Made by a program: the position numbers and the translations under genes
NCBI RefSeq assembly: GCF_008087625.1
Contig: NZ_CP042997.1
Coordinates: forward strand, 1,984,001 to 2,048,000
DNA length: 64,000 nt
Origin: Aquisphaera giovannonii
GTDB lineage: Bacteria > Planctomycetota > Planctomycetia > Isosphaerales > Isosphaeraceae
Reading direction: 5' to 3'
Part shown: positions 8,076-17,868 of the stretch, one piece after another
Layout of the letters: every line of letters begins with the position of its first letter
Position numbering within the stretch: position 1 is the first letter of the stretch
Notes under the pieces: model-generated
Seen by the model: only the letters and a program-made list of their open reading frames with translations
What the model was told of the DNA's origin: nothing
Database searches by the model: none

Positions 8076-8093
8076 AATTCGGAGACCCCGAAC

Positions 8094-9515
<1,422 letters not shown>

Positions 9516-9528
9516 TCGGCACGCCGCC

Positions 9529-9553
9529 GCGGCGGGGATCCACGCCCCGCCGC
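9529..9553 (+). terminator. hairpin after ahcY
   Basis: A perfect nine-pair GC stem (9529-9537 with 9545-9553) with a seven-base loop begins 13 bases after the ahcY stop. There is no U tract, as is usual for this GC-rich genome. It is the likely end of the ahcY transcript. Confidence 0.55.
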
Positions 9554-9570
9554 CACCGTCCCCACATCGA

Positions 9571-9610
9571 ATGCGTCCGCCCGAGTCCCCGCGGATTTGG
9601 GCGGACGCAT
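9571..9610. repeat. 12-bp perfect inverted repeat between ahcY and the DUF1015 gene
   Basis: Bases 9571-9582 (atgcgtccgccc) are the exact reverse complement of 9599-9610, with a 16-base spacer. It stands immediately after the ahcY hairpin and 116 bases before the next gene. It may be a second terminator stem, an operator or a dispersed palindromic repeat. No copy of the same arms was noticed elsewhere in the window. Confidence 0.6.
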
Positions 9611-9726
9611 CGTCGTGCGCATCGCCGGGGCGCGGGGATGCTCCCCGGCTCGCCGGCCGCGGCCGGCTCGCGTCGCGACGCCCCCTTCCAGGATCCTGCA
9701 CCCCGAGAAGAGCCCGAGGTCCCGAA

Positions 9727-11028
9727 ATGCCCGAGGTCCGCCCGTTCCGCGGCGTCCGCTACGACGTGGCCCAGATCGGCGCCCTGTCCGACGTCACGGC
9801 CCCGCCCTACGACGTGATCGATCCCGCGCTCCAGGAGAAGCTGTACGAGGACAGCCCGTACAACATCATCCGCCTCGAGCTGAACCGCCCCGAGGCGGGC
9901 GACTCGGAGGCGTCGAATCGCTACACCAGGGCCGCCGGCTTCCTCCGCGACTGGCTCCGCAAGGGCGTCCTCCGCGCCGAGGACCAGCCCGCGCTCTACC
10001 TCTACGAGCAGACGTTCGAGGTCGAGGGCCGGACGCACACGCGCAAGGGCTTCCTGGCGAGGGTCCGGCTGGAGCCCTTCGGCCAGGGCAAGATCTACCC
10101 CCACGAGCAGACGCTCGCCGGCCCGAAGGCCGACCGGCTCTCGCTCTACGAGGCGACCGGCTTCAACCTGAGCCCCGTCTTCGGGCTCTACCCGGACGAG
10201 AAGAACGAGGCCCTGCACGCCCTGGAGGCCCACCTCCGCGACCGGGCGCCGCTGGAGGCGACCGACCACCTGGGCGTGACGAACCGGCTCTGGGTGATCA
10301 CCGAGCCGGCCACCCTGACGGCCGTGCAGGGCTTGATGACCGACCGGCCGGTCTTCATCGCGGACGGCCATCACCGCTACGAGACCGCGCTGAAGTATCG
10401 CGATCGGCTCGAGGAGAAGGGCGAGCTGAAGGGCCCCGACGACCCGGCCAACTTCTGCCTGATGATGCTCGTGAGCATGAGCGACCCGGGCCTCCTGATC
10501 CTGCCGACGCATCGGCTGGTCTCCGGCCTCCCGGGCCTGACGTTCGAGCAACTGGCGGAGAAGCTGGGCCCGGAGTTCGAGGTCCGGAAGGTCGGCGAGG
10601 GGGAGGCCGGCTGCCGCGAGGCCTGGGAGGAGATCGAGGCCGGCGGCGAGCAGGACGTGCTCGGCTTCGGGACCGTGGCCGACGGCGCCTGGGCCCTGGC
10701 CCGGCTGCGCTCGGACGAGGCCATGGACCGCCTGGCGCCGAAGCAGAGCCCGGACTGGCGTGCCCTCGGCGTCAGCGTCCTGCACGTCCTGGCGCTCGAC
10801 CACCTGCTCGGCGGGTCCGGCGGGAAGGCCTCATGCCGGTACGTCCACCTGATCCGCGAGGTGACGGACGATGTGGCGGCCCGCGGCTGCGACCTCGCCT
10901 GCCTGGTGCCGCCGGCCCGCATGGAGCACGTGGAGGCCATCGCCTCCAACCTCGAGACGATGCCCCCCAAGAGCACGTATTTCTACCCGAAGCTCCTCAG
11001 CGGCCTGGTCCTCAACCCGATCCGCTGA
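9727..11028 (+). CDS. DUF1015 family protein
   Basis: A 433-residue cytosolic protein beginning MPEVRPFRGVRYDVAQIGAL. The conserved family signatures are present: TAPPYDVIDPALQ, NIIRLELNRPE, the GKIYPHEQTLAGPKADRL block, FIADGHHRYETALKYRD and the late HVLALDHLLGG. DUF1015 (often grouped with SerC-linked proteins in bacteria and archaea) has no well-established biochemical function; the GHHRYE motif looks like an active or binding site. The ATG at 9727 fits the family N-terminus, although the frame is open further upstream. It follows ahcY after two hairpins, so it is probably transcribed separately. Confidence 0.9.
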   Translation: MPEVRPFRGVRYDVAQIGALSDVTAPPYDVIDPALQEKLYEDSPYNIIRLELNRPEAGDSEASNRYTRAAGFLRDWLRKGVLRAEDQPALYLYEQTFEVEGRTHTRKGFLARVRLEPFGQGKIYPHEQTLAGPKADRLSLYEATGFNLSPVFGLYPDEKNEALHALEAHLRDRAPLEATDHLGVTNRLWVITEPATLTAVQGLMTDRPVFIADGHHRYETALKYRDRLEEKGELKGPDDPANFCLMMLVSMSDPGLLILPTHRLVSGLPGLTFEQLAEKLGPEFEVRKVGEGEAGCREAWEEIEAGGEQDVLGFGTVADGAWALARLRSDEAMDRLAPKQSPDWRALGVSVLHVLALDHLLGGSGGKASCRYVHLIREVTDDVAARGCDLACLVPPARMEHVEAIASNLETMPPKSTYFYPKLLSGLVLNPIR

Positions 11029-11041
11029 GAGGGCGTCGGCC

Positions 11042-12070
11042 TCAGCCCGGGTTGACGGGCGTCGGCGGCGGCGGCGGGGTCCGGTCCGGGGCGGCGGATC
11101 CGTCCTGCCTCTCCTCGAGGGCGGGAGCCTCCAGCTCGGGCCCCTCGGCGGCGGCCGACGAGGGCCGGGGCGGGGCGGGCGAGGCCGACCGGGTCGAGGG
11201 GGTCCACGGCGAGAGCCTGGGCACCTCGGCCCCCGCGCCGGCCGAGCCCGCCGCCGAGGATCGGGACGGGACCCGGGCCCGCACCTGCGGAGGGCCGGCC
11301 ATCGCGGCGGCCGCCTGGGCCTCGCGTCCCCGGAGGCGGGAAAGCGCGGTCGCCGCCGCGTCCCGGACCTCCTCCTTCTTCTCGTAGATGATGCAACGCT
11401 CCAGGACCGTCGCCGCCTCCGGCCCGCCGAGCTGCCCGAGCGCCGTCGCGGCGGCCATCTTCACGTCCTTGGAACTGTCATATTTCAGCGCGTAGACGAG
11501 CGGCGGCACCGCCCGGGGATCGCCGAGCCGGCCGAGCGTGAGGGCACCGTCCTTCCGGCTGGAGGCGTGATGGCTCTGGAGGCGCTGGGCCGCCAGGGCG
11601 ACCGGGTCCAGCGGCGAGGCCTGCGCCGGGGCCGGCTGGGGGACGGCCACGACGCCGGGCTGGGCGACCACCGCCGGCGGCGCCACCACGACCGGGGCGG
11701 CCGGCGCCGACTGCCAGAGCGGGATGGAGACCATCGGCGCCGCCATGAGGCCGAAGGAGAAGAAGCTCGACGACCGGGGGCCCGGCGGCGGGCCGTACCA
11801 CCCGCCCGGCCTGGGTCCGAACCCCCTCGCGAATCCCGGGGCCGCCCGCTGGACCGTCACGCCCCGCTCGAGCGTCCCCCCGGGGCGCTGGATCTGGAGC
11901 TCCCTCTGGTAGAACCCGGGCCCGCGCTCGACCTCGAGGCGCCGCTCGATGGTCCGGCCGCGGGGGCCGGTGATCGTCGCGTCCCGCTCGAGGACGACCT
12001 GAGCCCCGGCCCGGCCCGCGAGGATGCCGCTGGCCGCGGCCAGCAAGGCGAGCCCATCCTTCATCCTCAT
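11042..12070 (-). CDS. exported HEAT-repeat protein
   Basis: A 342-residue protein. The ATG at 12070 has GGAGGT six bases upstream; a longer frame exists but lacks a site. Residues 1-23 are a signal peptide ending in AGRAGA-Q. A segment of charged repeats (RTIERRLEVERG, ELQIQRPGGTLERG) follows, then a Pro/Ala/Val-rich linker. At about 185-270 come HEAT or PBS-lyase type repeats (GALTLGRLGDPRAVPPLVYA, AATALGQLGGPEAATVL, AAATALSRLRGRE). The C-terminal 70 residues are a Pro/Ala/Ser-rich tail. HEAT repeats usually bind other proteins. It is convergent with the DUF1015 gene, with only 13 bases between them. Confidence 0.75.
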   Translation of the reverse strand: MRMKDGLALLAAASGILAGRAGAQVVLERDATITGPRGRTIERRLEVERGPGFYQRELQIQRPGGTLERGVTVQRAAPGFARGFGPRPGGWYGPPPGPRSSSFFSFGLMAAPMVSIPLWQSAPAAPVVVAPPAVVAQPGVVAVPQPAPAQASPLDPVALAAQRLQSHHASSRKDGALTLGRLGDPRAVPPLVYALKYDSSKDVKMAAATALGQLGGPEAATVLERCIIYEKKEEVRDAAATALSRLRGREAQAAAAMAGPPQVRARVPSRSSAAGSAGAGAEVPRLSPWTPSTRSASPAPPRPSSAAAEGPELEAPALEERQDGSAAPDRTPPPPPTPVNPG

Positions 12071-12522
12071 CTCGCACCTCCCTGCGCCGACGCTTCCGTC
12101 CGACCCGTCCGGGCTCCGCCCGCCTCGCCCGGCGGCAATTCTGCTCCGGTCCTCCCTCGCTGGGAAGGTCAAATCCCCGGGGACAACTGCATCACTGCAT
12201 GAACCATCTAAATCGGACATCCGGACAATGGCGCGCAGATTGCTCAAAAAGGTTCAACGCATTTCGGGGAAAAGCGCCAAATCTTTCGGGTAAGCCGCGG
12301 CCATCTTGCTGTTCGACAGCGCTTGCGTGGTTATGATAATCCGGGATGTCGTGCTTTCTCAGTGACAATCTCGCCGGCTAACGTCGATGACGTCAGGCAG
12401 AATGGATTGTCGTCTCAGGAAGGAGGGCTGCCGTGGAACCTGGCCGAGCCGGATCCGAGGCCCGCGAATCCTTGACGCTGGAGTTAAAGAGCCTGCGATG
12501 GCCGTCGCCGGGGTCGGAGACG
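12071..12522. other. AT-richer divergent intergenic region
   Basis: This 452-base gap separates the HEAT-repeat gene (leftward) from the zinc-ribbon gene (rightward). Its middle (about 12160-12380) is clearly richer in A and T than the coding sequence around it, as expected of promoter DNA. A possible rightward promoter is TTCGAC at about 12315 followed after 17 bases by GATAAT, but the match is partial. A 21-codon basic frame at 12228-12293 lacks a ribosome binding site and is not called. Confidence 0.45.
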
Positions 12523-12780
12523 ATGGATCAGCCGTCGTGCCCCGAATGCGCATCCTTGCTGGACCTCAACCAGCCCGACGAGGAGTCTCCCGGGGAGTTC
12601 TTGGCGATCTGCTCGTCGTGCCGGCTGTGGTACCTGCTGGGGGGGCCGAGCGAGGAGGGGGAGATGCTCCTCCTGGAGCTGCCTTCCCTGGCGGCCGTCC
12701 TCAAGATGGCCCGCGGGTCTGAGCAGGGCGGCTCCGGCAGGAGGGTGCCGGGTCGCGCCCGCAACCCCCGCGCCCGATGA
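12523..12780 (+). CDS. small zinc-ribbon-like protein
   Basis: An 85-residue protein. The ATG at 12523 is the start that places the conserved-looking part at the N-terminus; a longer frame from 12433 is possible. Two Cys pairs (CPEC at residues 6-9 and CSSC near 29-32) with 20-odd residues between them form a probable zinc ribbon. Around them are acidic and hydrophobic residues (LDLNQPDEESPGEFLAI, LWYLLGG). The C-terminus is Arg/Gly/Pro-rich. It is convergent with the RNase R gene (24 bases between stops). I know no specific family; binding to nucleic acid or protein is the usual role of such ribbons. Confidence 0.55.
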   Translation: MDQPSCPECASLLDLNQPDEESPGEFLAICSSCRLWYLLGGPSEEGEMLLLELPSLAAVLKMARGSEQGGSGRRVPGRARNPRAR

Positions 12781-12804
12781 CGGCACCCGCCGCGGGGGCG
12801 GGGC

Positions 12805-15129
12805 TCAGCGCTTCTTCTTCTTCCCCCCCTTCCGGGGCGACGGCTTGGCCTTCCGGCCCGCCTTGCGCTTCTCCCGGGCCGCACCGTCGCGCGGGACGGA
12901 CTTGGCGGCCGGGGGGGCGGACGGTCGGCTCCGGCGATCGAGGCTGGCGCGGTTGCGCTGGGGGGGGAGATGCTCCTCCTCCGGCGACGGCGCCGGCCCG
13001 CGGCCCCCGGCGGGCCGCGAGTCCTCGAGGACGAGGTCCAGGACCCGCCGGTCCACGTCGACGTGCGAGACCACCACGCCGATCCGGTCCCCCAGGCGAT
13101 GGCGCCGGCCCGTGGACCGCCCGACGAGGGTGTGCGTGTCGCCCTCGAGGTAGTAGTAGTCGTCGGCCAGGCTGGTGACGTGGACCAGGCCCTCGACCGG
13201 GAATTCGACCAGCCGGCAGAAGAGCCCGAAGTCCTCGACGCCCACGACGATGGCGTGGTACGCGGACCCGACCTTCTCCTTCAGGTAGGTCAGCAGCTTC
13301 ACGCGGATCACCTCGCGCTCGGCGGCCTCGGCGCGGCGGGCCGTCCGCGTGCAGTGCTCGCCCAGGGCGAAGAGCTCGTCGATGTGGGCCTTCGGCTTCT
13401 TGCCGGCGAGGATGGCCAGGACCTGGCGGTGGACCTGGAGGTCGGGGTAGCGCCGGATCGGCGAGGTGAAGTGGCAGTAGTCCTCGCTGGCGAGTGCGTA
13501 GTGGCCCTCGTGCTCGGGGGTGTAGACCGCCTGCTTCATGCTCCGCAGGAGGCCGAAGTGGACGGCGTACTCCTCCGGGGTGCCGCGGGTTTCCCGCAGG
13601 ATCCGCTGGAGCTCGAAGCGGCTCTGGGGCAGCTCCAGGGACAGCCCCAGGCTGCGGGCGAACTCGGCGAACTGGTCGAGCTTGTGCGGCTCCGGGTCGG
13701 CGTGCACGCGGCGGAGGGCCGGGGCGTGGTGCTCCTTCAGGAACGAGGCCACGGCCTCGTTGGCCGCGATCATGAAGTCCTCGATCACCTGGTGGCTCTC
13801 GTCGTTGACCGCGAGGTGGGCCCCCTGCACGGCGCCGTCGGGGCCCAGCTCGATCTCGACCTCGGGGAGCGAGAGCTCCAGGCCGCCGCGGGCCATGCGC
13901 CTCCGCCGGAGGATCTTCGCCAGCTCGAGCATCCGGCCGAGCATGGCCGCCACCGGCCCCGGCACCCCCTCGTGCTCGGCCCGCGGGGCGTTCATCACGG
14001 CCATCGCCTGCTCGTAGCTGAAGCGCCGGTCCACGCGGATCGCCGACCGGGCGAACCGCTTGCCGGTGAGGATCCCGTCGGCGTCGAACTCCATGAGCGC
14101 GCTGACCGTGTAGCGGACGTGCCCGGCCTGGAGGCTGGCCAGGCTGTTCGAGAGGACCTCCGGCAGCATCGGGATGACGCGGTCCGGGAGGTAGACGCTC
14201 GTCCCGCGGTCCCGGGCGGAGCGGTCCAGCTCGGTCGAGCCCCGCACGAAGTGGGAGACGTCGGCGATGTGGACGCCCAGGCTCCAGTAGCCCCGCTCGT
14301 CGCGGGAGAGCGAGATGGCGTCGTCGAAGTCCCGCGCCGTGGCCGGGTCGATCGTGACGGTCAGGATCTCGCGGAAGTCCTCCCGCCCGGTGATGTCGTC
14401 CTCGGAGAAGCGGCGGGCCTGCTCGCGGGCCTCCTCGAGGACGCCGGCGTCGAAGGTGTCCGGGATGTTGAAGGCCCGGATGACCGAGAGCGTGTCCACC
14501 CCCGGGGCGCCCCGGGGGCCGATCAGCTCCGTGATCACCCCCTCGCCCTCGCGGTCGGCGGTGGGGTAGCGGACGATCTCCAGGGCCACCTTGTCGCCGG
14601 GCTTGGCCCCCTTGGCCCCCGGGTCGCCGACGTAGATCGGGTCGTTGAAGGTGGTGCCGTCGATCGCGACGTAGCCGGACCGGCCGGACTCCTGGTACGT
14701 CCCCACGAACAGGCCGGAGGCGCGGGCGAGGATCTGGACGATCCGCCCCTCCGCGTTCATCCCGGGCTGCTTGGGCCGCTTGACGACCTTCACGACGACC
14801 TCGTCGCCGCTCGACGCGTCGCCGGCCGAGTCCGGCGAGACGTAGATCTGCTCCGAGCGGTCGCCCGACTGGTGGGGCCGGACGAAGCCGAAGCCCCGGG
14901 ACGACCGGCGGAAGATGCCGACGATCGCGTCCGAGTGGTCGGGCCGCGACAGGGTCCTGTCCTTGTGGACGTCGAGCTTCCCCTGCTTGACGAGCCTCTT
15001 GACCTGGTCGCGGAAGGCCGGGTAGTCGTCGGTCCCGACCGACAGCCGTCGCGACATCGCCTTCAGCGTGATCGGCCGGTAATCCGGCGCGGCGACGAGC
15101 CGCAGGACTTGCTCGGAGAAGTCGGCCAT
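12805..15129 (-). CDS. rnr: ribonuclease R (3'-5' exoribonuclease, RNB family)
   Basis: A 774-residue enzyme degrading structured RNA from the 3' end in the cytosol. It has an N-terminal winged-helix region (1-70), then a cold-shock domain with GIFRRSSRGFGFVRP. The RNB catalytic domain carries the metal-binding aspartates in TIDPATARDFDDAISLSRD, followed by GVHIADVSHFV. Downstream are the DRRFSYEQA and HFTSPIRRYPDLQVHR blocks, and an S1 domain near 625-705. The C-terminus is a Lys/Arg-rich tail (GRKAKPSPRKGGKKKKR), common in RNase R. Length is normal and no key residue is missing. It is on the same strand as the ATPase genes upstream, 93 bases away, but functionally unrelated to them. Confidence 0.95.
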   Translation of the reverse strand: MADFSEQVLRLVAAPDYRPITLKAMSRRLSVGTDDYPAFRDQVKRLVKQGKLDVHKDRTLSRPDHSDAIVGIFRRSSRGFGFVRPHQSGDRSEQIYVSPDSAGDASSGDEVVVKVVKRPKQPGMNAEGRIVQILARASGLFVGTYQESGRSGYVAIDGTTFNDPIYVGDPGAKGAKPGDKVALEIVRYPTADREGEGVITELIGPRGAPGVDTLSVIRAFNIPDTFDAGVLEEAREQARRFSEDDITGREDFREILTVTIDPATARDFDDAISLSRDERGYWSLGVHIADVSHFVRGSTELDRSARDRGTSVYLPDRVIPMLPEVLSNSLASLQAGHVRYTVSALMEFDADGILTGKRFARSAIRVDRRFSYEQAMAVMNAPRAEHEGVPGPVAAMLGRMLELAKILRRRRMARGGLELSLPEVEIELGPDGAVQGAHLAVNDESHQVIEDFMIAANEAVASFLKEHHAPALRRVHADPEPHKLDQFAEFARSLGLSLELPQSRFELQRILRETRGTPEEYAVHFGLLRSMKQAVYTPEHEGHYALASEDYCHFTSPIRRYPDLQVHRQVLAILAGKKPKAHIDELFALGEHCTRTARRAEAAEREVIRVKLLTYLKEKVGSAYHAIVVGVEDFGLFCRLVEFPVEGLVHVTSLADDYYYLEGDTHTLVGRSTGRRHRLGDRIGVVVSHVDVDRRVLDLVLEDSRPAGGRGPAPSPEEEHLPPQRNRASLDRRSRPSAPPAAKSVPRDGAAREKRKAGRKAKPSPRKGGKKKKR

Positions 15130-15222
15130 GCTGTCTCCCCGGTCTCGGTGGTCAAGGAAGCGGCGGTCGCATGCCCATCAAGCATATCCCGCGCCCCGGC
15201 GGCCGGGGAGCGGATCCGGACG

Positions 15223-16023
15223 TCAGGCCGCCACGACGTCCATCTGGAACTCGCGGGCGGCGAGCGAGACCTCCCGCGATCCGGCCCGGGGCAGGCCCTC
15301 GGCGTAGGCGATCAGCAGCGCCATGTCCGCGAGCCGGTTCAGCCTGCGGGGCAGGCCGTCGGCCGACCGGTGCAGCGCGGGGAGGGCGTCGTCGGTGAAC
15401 AGGGGGGATGTCGCACCGGCGGCGGACAGCCGCCCCAGGACGTAGGCCGCGGACTCGTGCTCGGCCAGCGGCCCCAGCAGGCAGCGGGCGGCGAGCCGAT
15501 CGCCGAGCGAATCCGGGAGCCTCAGCATCAACTCCCCGGACCCGACCAGGAGGAAGGTCAGGTCGGGCGGCCCGCTCGTCGCGAAGTTCAGCAGCAATCG
15601 GAGGCCTTCGAAGGTCTCCGCGTCCCGGATCAGGTGGGCATCGTCCACCACGATCAGGGCCCGACGCCCGGCGCGGGCCTCGGCGGCGAGGTGGTCCCGC
15701 AGGCGGAGCACCTCCGAGGCCGCCCCCGGCCCGGGGGCCGGCCCGGCGAGCTCCGCCGCGATCAGCCCCAGCAGCTCGGGGGCGGGCAGGGGGGGGAAGG
15801 CGACGTGGACCGTCCTCATCCCGAGCTCGGCGGCCACCCGGCGTGCGATCAGCGACTTGCCCGCCCCGACGGGGCCGAACAGCGCGGCCGGCCCCAGGCC
15901 GTGCTCCAGCCCGTAGCGGAGGCGGCGGATCGTCGACTCGCGGCTGGGCAGCGCGACGTACGCCGCCGGGTCCACGGTCTCGCCGAACGGGCGGGCCCGC
16001 AGGCCCAGATGCTCCTCGTACAC
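15223..16023 (-). CDS. ExeA-type AAA ATPase
   Basis: A 266-residue ATPase of the ExeA / GspA / MshM type. The opening YEEHLGLRARPFGETVDP is typical of this family. Walker A is GPVGAGKS near residues 50-57, Walker B is RALIVVDDAH near 121-130, and the Sensor segment is LTFLLVGSGEL. The C-terminal lid has GLPRRLNRLADMALLIAYAEG. In planctomycetes and other bacteria such ATPases often lie in exopolysaccharide gene groups. Here it is 39 bases downstream of a CpsD-like gene on the same strand. It lacks the C-terminal peptidoglycan-binding domain of true ExeA. Probable role: energising or organising an envelope export machine. Confidence 0.8.
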   Translation of the reverse strand: MYEEHLGLRARPFGETVDPAAYVALPSRESTIRRLRYGLEHGLGPAALFGPVGAGKSLIARRVAAELGMRTVHVAFPPLPAPELLGLIAAELAGPAPGPGAASEVLRLRDHLAAEARAGRRALIVVDDAHLIRDAETFEGLRLLLNFATSGPPDLTFLLVGSGELMLRLPDSLGDRLAARCLLGPLAEHESAAYVLGRLSAAGATSPLFTDDALPALHRSADGLPRRLNRLADMALLIAYAEGLPRAGSREVSLAAREFQMDVVAA

Positions 16024-16062
16024 GGCCCCTCCATCCCCGGGACACGCGGCGACGCCCCGCGA

Positions 16063-16935
16063 CTAGACGAACGTCTCCGCCAGGCCGAGCAGGGGGATGC
16101 CGGCGTCGACCAGGGCCTCCCGCGCCCGGAGGATCGACCGCTCGCCCGCCATGCTCGGGTTGTGGACCAGGATCGCGGCGTCCGCCGAGCGGTGCGGCAC
16201 GGCGGCGCTGAGGCCGGTGAAGATCGGGCTGCCGTCGATCAGGACCAGGTCGAACTCGCGGCGAATCCTGGCCATCGCGCAGGACCACCCGGCGCCCGCC
16301 AGGAACTCCCGCGGCCGGGCCACCGGGGCCCGCAGGGGGAGGATCCAGAGGTGGTCGTCCCGGGACTCGAGGATCGCGTCGGCGAGGGCATGGCCCCCGT
16401 CCACCACGTCGTCGAGGCCGACGGCCGGCATGAGGCCGAGGGACCGCGCGAGCATCGGCCCGGCCAGGTCGCCGTCCACCAGGACGGTCCGCCCCCCCCG
16501 GCGGGCCAGGGCCCTGGACAGGGTCAGCACCAGGGTGGTCCGGCCCTCGGCGCGGTGGCAGCTCGCGAAGAGCAGCACTCGGGTGTTGTGCCGGTCCCTC
16601 GCCTCGATGAGCCGGTCGGCCATCTGCTCGAAGCGGTCGCCCCAGCGACGCTCGAGGAGCTGGACGACGGCCGGCCACCGGAGCTCGACGCTCTCGCCGC
16701 GATCGGCGTCGTCGAGCCCTCGTCCCGGCCCCGCGGGCGCGTGGCGCGCGATCACGCGGCCGTCCACCATCTCGATCCGCGCCCCGACATGGCCGGGGCC
16801 GGCCGGGACGCGGGCGGGCTCCGGCGCGGGGCTTCCCTCGCGGGGTGGCCAGTGGGGGACCGGAGGCACCGGCCCGCCCGCCTCGCGCGGCACCCGGGCG
16901 AAGGCCCGGGACAGGGCCTCGTCAACTTCCCTCAT
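16063..16935 (-). CDS. CpsD/CapB-like P-loop ATPase with a variant Walker A
   Basis: A 290-residue protein related to the cytoplasmic ATPase of polysaccharide chain-length systems (bacterial tyrosine kinases, MinD-like fold). After a Pro-rich region, residues about 140-160 read LLFASCHRAEGRTTLVLTLS, where the usual GEGKS/T is AEGRTT, with Arg in place of the catalytic Lys. Walker A' (TVLVDGDLAGP) and the Walker B region (FDLVLIDGSP) are present. There is no Tyr-rich C-terminal tail, so autophosphorylation as in Wzc is unlikely. The start ATG at 16935 overlaps the end of the upstream gene by 14 bases; an ExeA-type ATPase gene follows. Role in polysaccharide synthesis is inferred from the family and partner. 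Confidence 0.75.
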   Translation of the reverse strand: MREVDEALSRAFARVPREAGGPVPPVPHWPPREGSPAPEPARVPAGPGHVGARIEMVDGRVIARHAPAGPGRGLDDADRGESVELRWPAVVQLLERRWGDRFEQMADRLIEARDRHNTRVLLFASCHRAEGRTTLVLTLSRALARRGGRTVLVDGDLAGPMLARSLGLMPAVGLDDVVDGGHALADAILESRDDHLWILPLRAPVARPREFLAGAGWSCAMARIRREFDLVLIDGSPIFTGLSAAVPHRSADAAILVHNPSMAGERSILRAREALVDAGIPLLGLAETFV

Positions 16936-17428
16936 GGGGCTTCTCCTCGTGGCTGTCGTCCGGCAGCAGGTAGCCGGGGAAGACGACCGTGGCCTCGTCC
17001 GCCGCCCTGCCGATCGCCTCGACGGAGAGCAGGACCGCCGGCGCCACGCGGGCCGCGGCATGGCCCGTCCATCCGCCACCTTCGGCCCGTTGCGGGGCGG
17101 GCCGGGGCGAATCGGCGAGCCTCGCCGTGGCGGCGCGGATCATCCGCACGGCCCCCCCGGCATCGCAGAGGCCGATCGCGACCATCGGGGCGATCGCCGC
17201 CAGCGCACAGCAGGCGAATTTCACCTCGCGCTTGAGCCTGCGCCGGACGCGACGGTCCCGCGCTTCGCCGCGGGGCGGGGGGGGGCCGGTCCGCGGGGCG
17301 TCCAGCGGGGCGAGGTCGGTCGCCCTCGGGACCCGGATGAGGACCGGGAACGCGGCGGATGGATCGAGGCCGGCCGTCGGCCGGGATGTCGGCCAGGTCG
17401 TTGGAGGGAGAGCCTGGGTCTGGATCAT
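16922..17428 (-). CDS. hypothetical protein with a membrane segment, upstream of the CpsD-like gene
   Basis: A 168-residue protein starting at ATG 17428, with GGGAG eight bases upstream; ATG 17443 is less well placed. A Pro-rich N-terminal third and a basic stretch (RDRRVRRRLKREVKF) precede a hydrophobic segment (ACCALAAIAPMVAIGL) that may span or touch the membrane. An amphipathic region follows, and the C-terminus is acidic and His-rich. It overlaps the CpsD-like gene by 14 bases, so the two are coupled. Its position suggests a role with the CpsD-like ATPase, for example as anchor, but it has no recognisable Wzz domain. Family unknown. Confidence 0.55.
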   Translation of the reverse strand: MIQTQALPPTTWPTSRPTAGLDPSAAFPVLIRVPRATDLAPLDAPRTGPPPPRGEARDRRVRRRLKREVKFACCALAAIAPMVAIGLCDAGGAVRMIRAATARLADSPRPAPQRAEGGGWTGHAAARVAPAVLLSVEAIGRAADEATVVFPGYLLPDDSHEEKPHEGS

Positions 17429-17868
17429 GGCTGCGACTCCCACCCGTGCGGGTCCACACGAAGCTCGGGGTGCGATTCAGTCCGCCTGTCGGGCTTGCGC
17501 CCCGGGTCGTTCGGGTCGTGCGGCGGGGGCGCCGATGGTCGGCCCCCGACGGCCCGCGTCTCACACCCTCTAGATCGTCCCGCACCGAGGCAAACTTGAA
17601 CGACCGTGACGGAAATATGGAAACCGAAGAGTCGTCCGGGGCCGCGCGCCTCCGGCCCGGCATCCCAGCCGCCACGACCCCTCGGGAAGGACGATCCGTC
17701 AGGATCGACGCGGCCCGCGGGGCCGGCAGGTGCGGGACTTCCGGGGACGACCGGGCCGTGAAATGGAATCGGCCCCGCCCGCGGGGAAATCCCGCGGGCG
17801 GGGCCGTGTGAGGGGAGGCGAGGGGCTCGCGCGGAGGCCGGCCAATCCGTCGGCCGGCGTCGGGGCGA
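17429..17868. other. intergenic region with a strong hairpin
   Basis: These 440 bases lie between the start of the CpsD-linked operon and the end of the transglutaminase-like gene. No gene is supported. The right part holds the hairpin at 17770-17806. The left part should hold the promoter of the 17428-15223 operon; AT-richer sequence at 17590-17630 is the best location, but boxes are not clear. Confidence 0.45.
17770..17806 (-). terminator. 16-pair hairpin after the transglutaminase-like gene
   Basis: Bases 17770-17785 pair perfectly with 17791-17806 (cggccccgcccgcggg and its complement) around a five-base loop. It begins about 60 bases past the stop of the minus-strand gene at 17869. On that strand the stem is followed by GATTCCATTT, a weak U-rich stretch. 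This is one of the strongest stems in the window. Confidence 0.7.

Noticed and set aside
9727-11387. Alternative long frame (to 11387) over the DUF1015 gene
   Set aside because: It is in another frame, Arg/Pro-rich, and the DUF1015 frame has all family motifs.
12228-12293. A 21-codon basic peptide gene
   Set aside because: No ribosome binding site and no sign of conservation can be seen; it lies in promoter DNA.
12970-17235. A 1421-codon plus-strand frame opposite rnr and the ATPase genes
   Set aside because: The minus strand encodes RNase R, an ExeA-type and a CpsD-like protein with recognised motifs; the plus frame has none.
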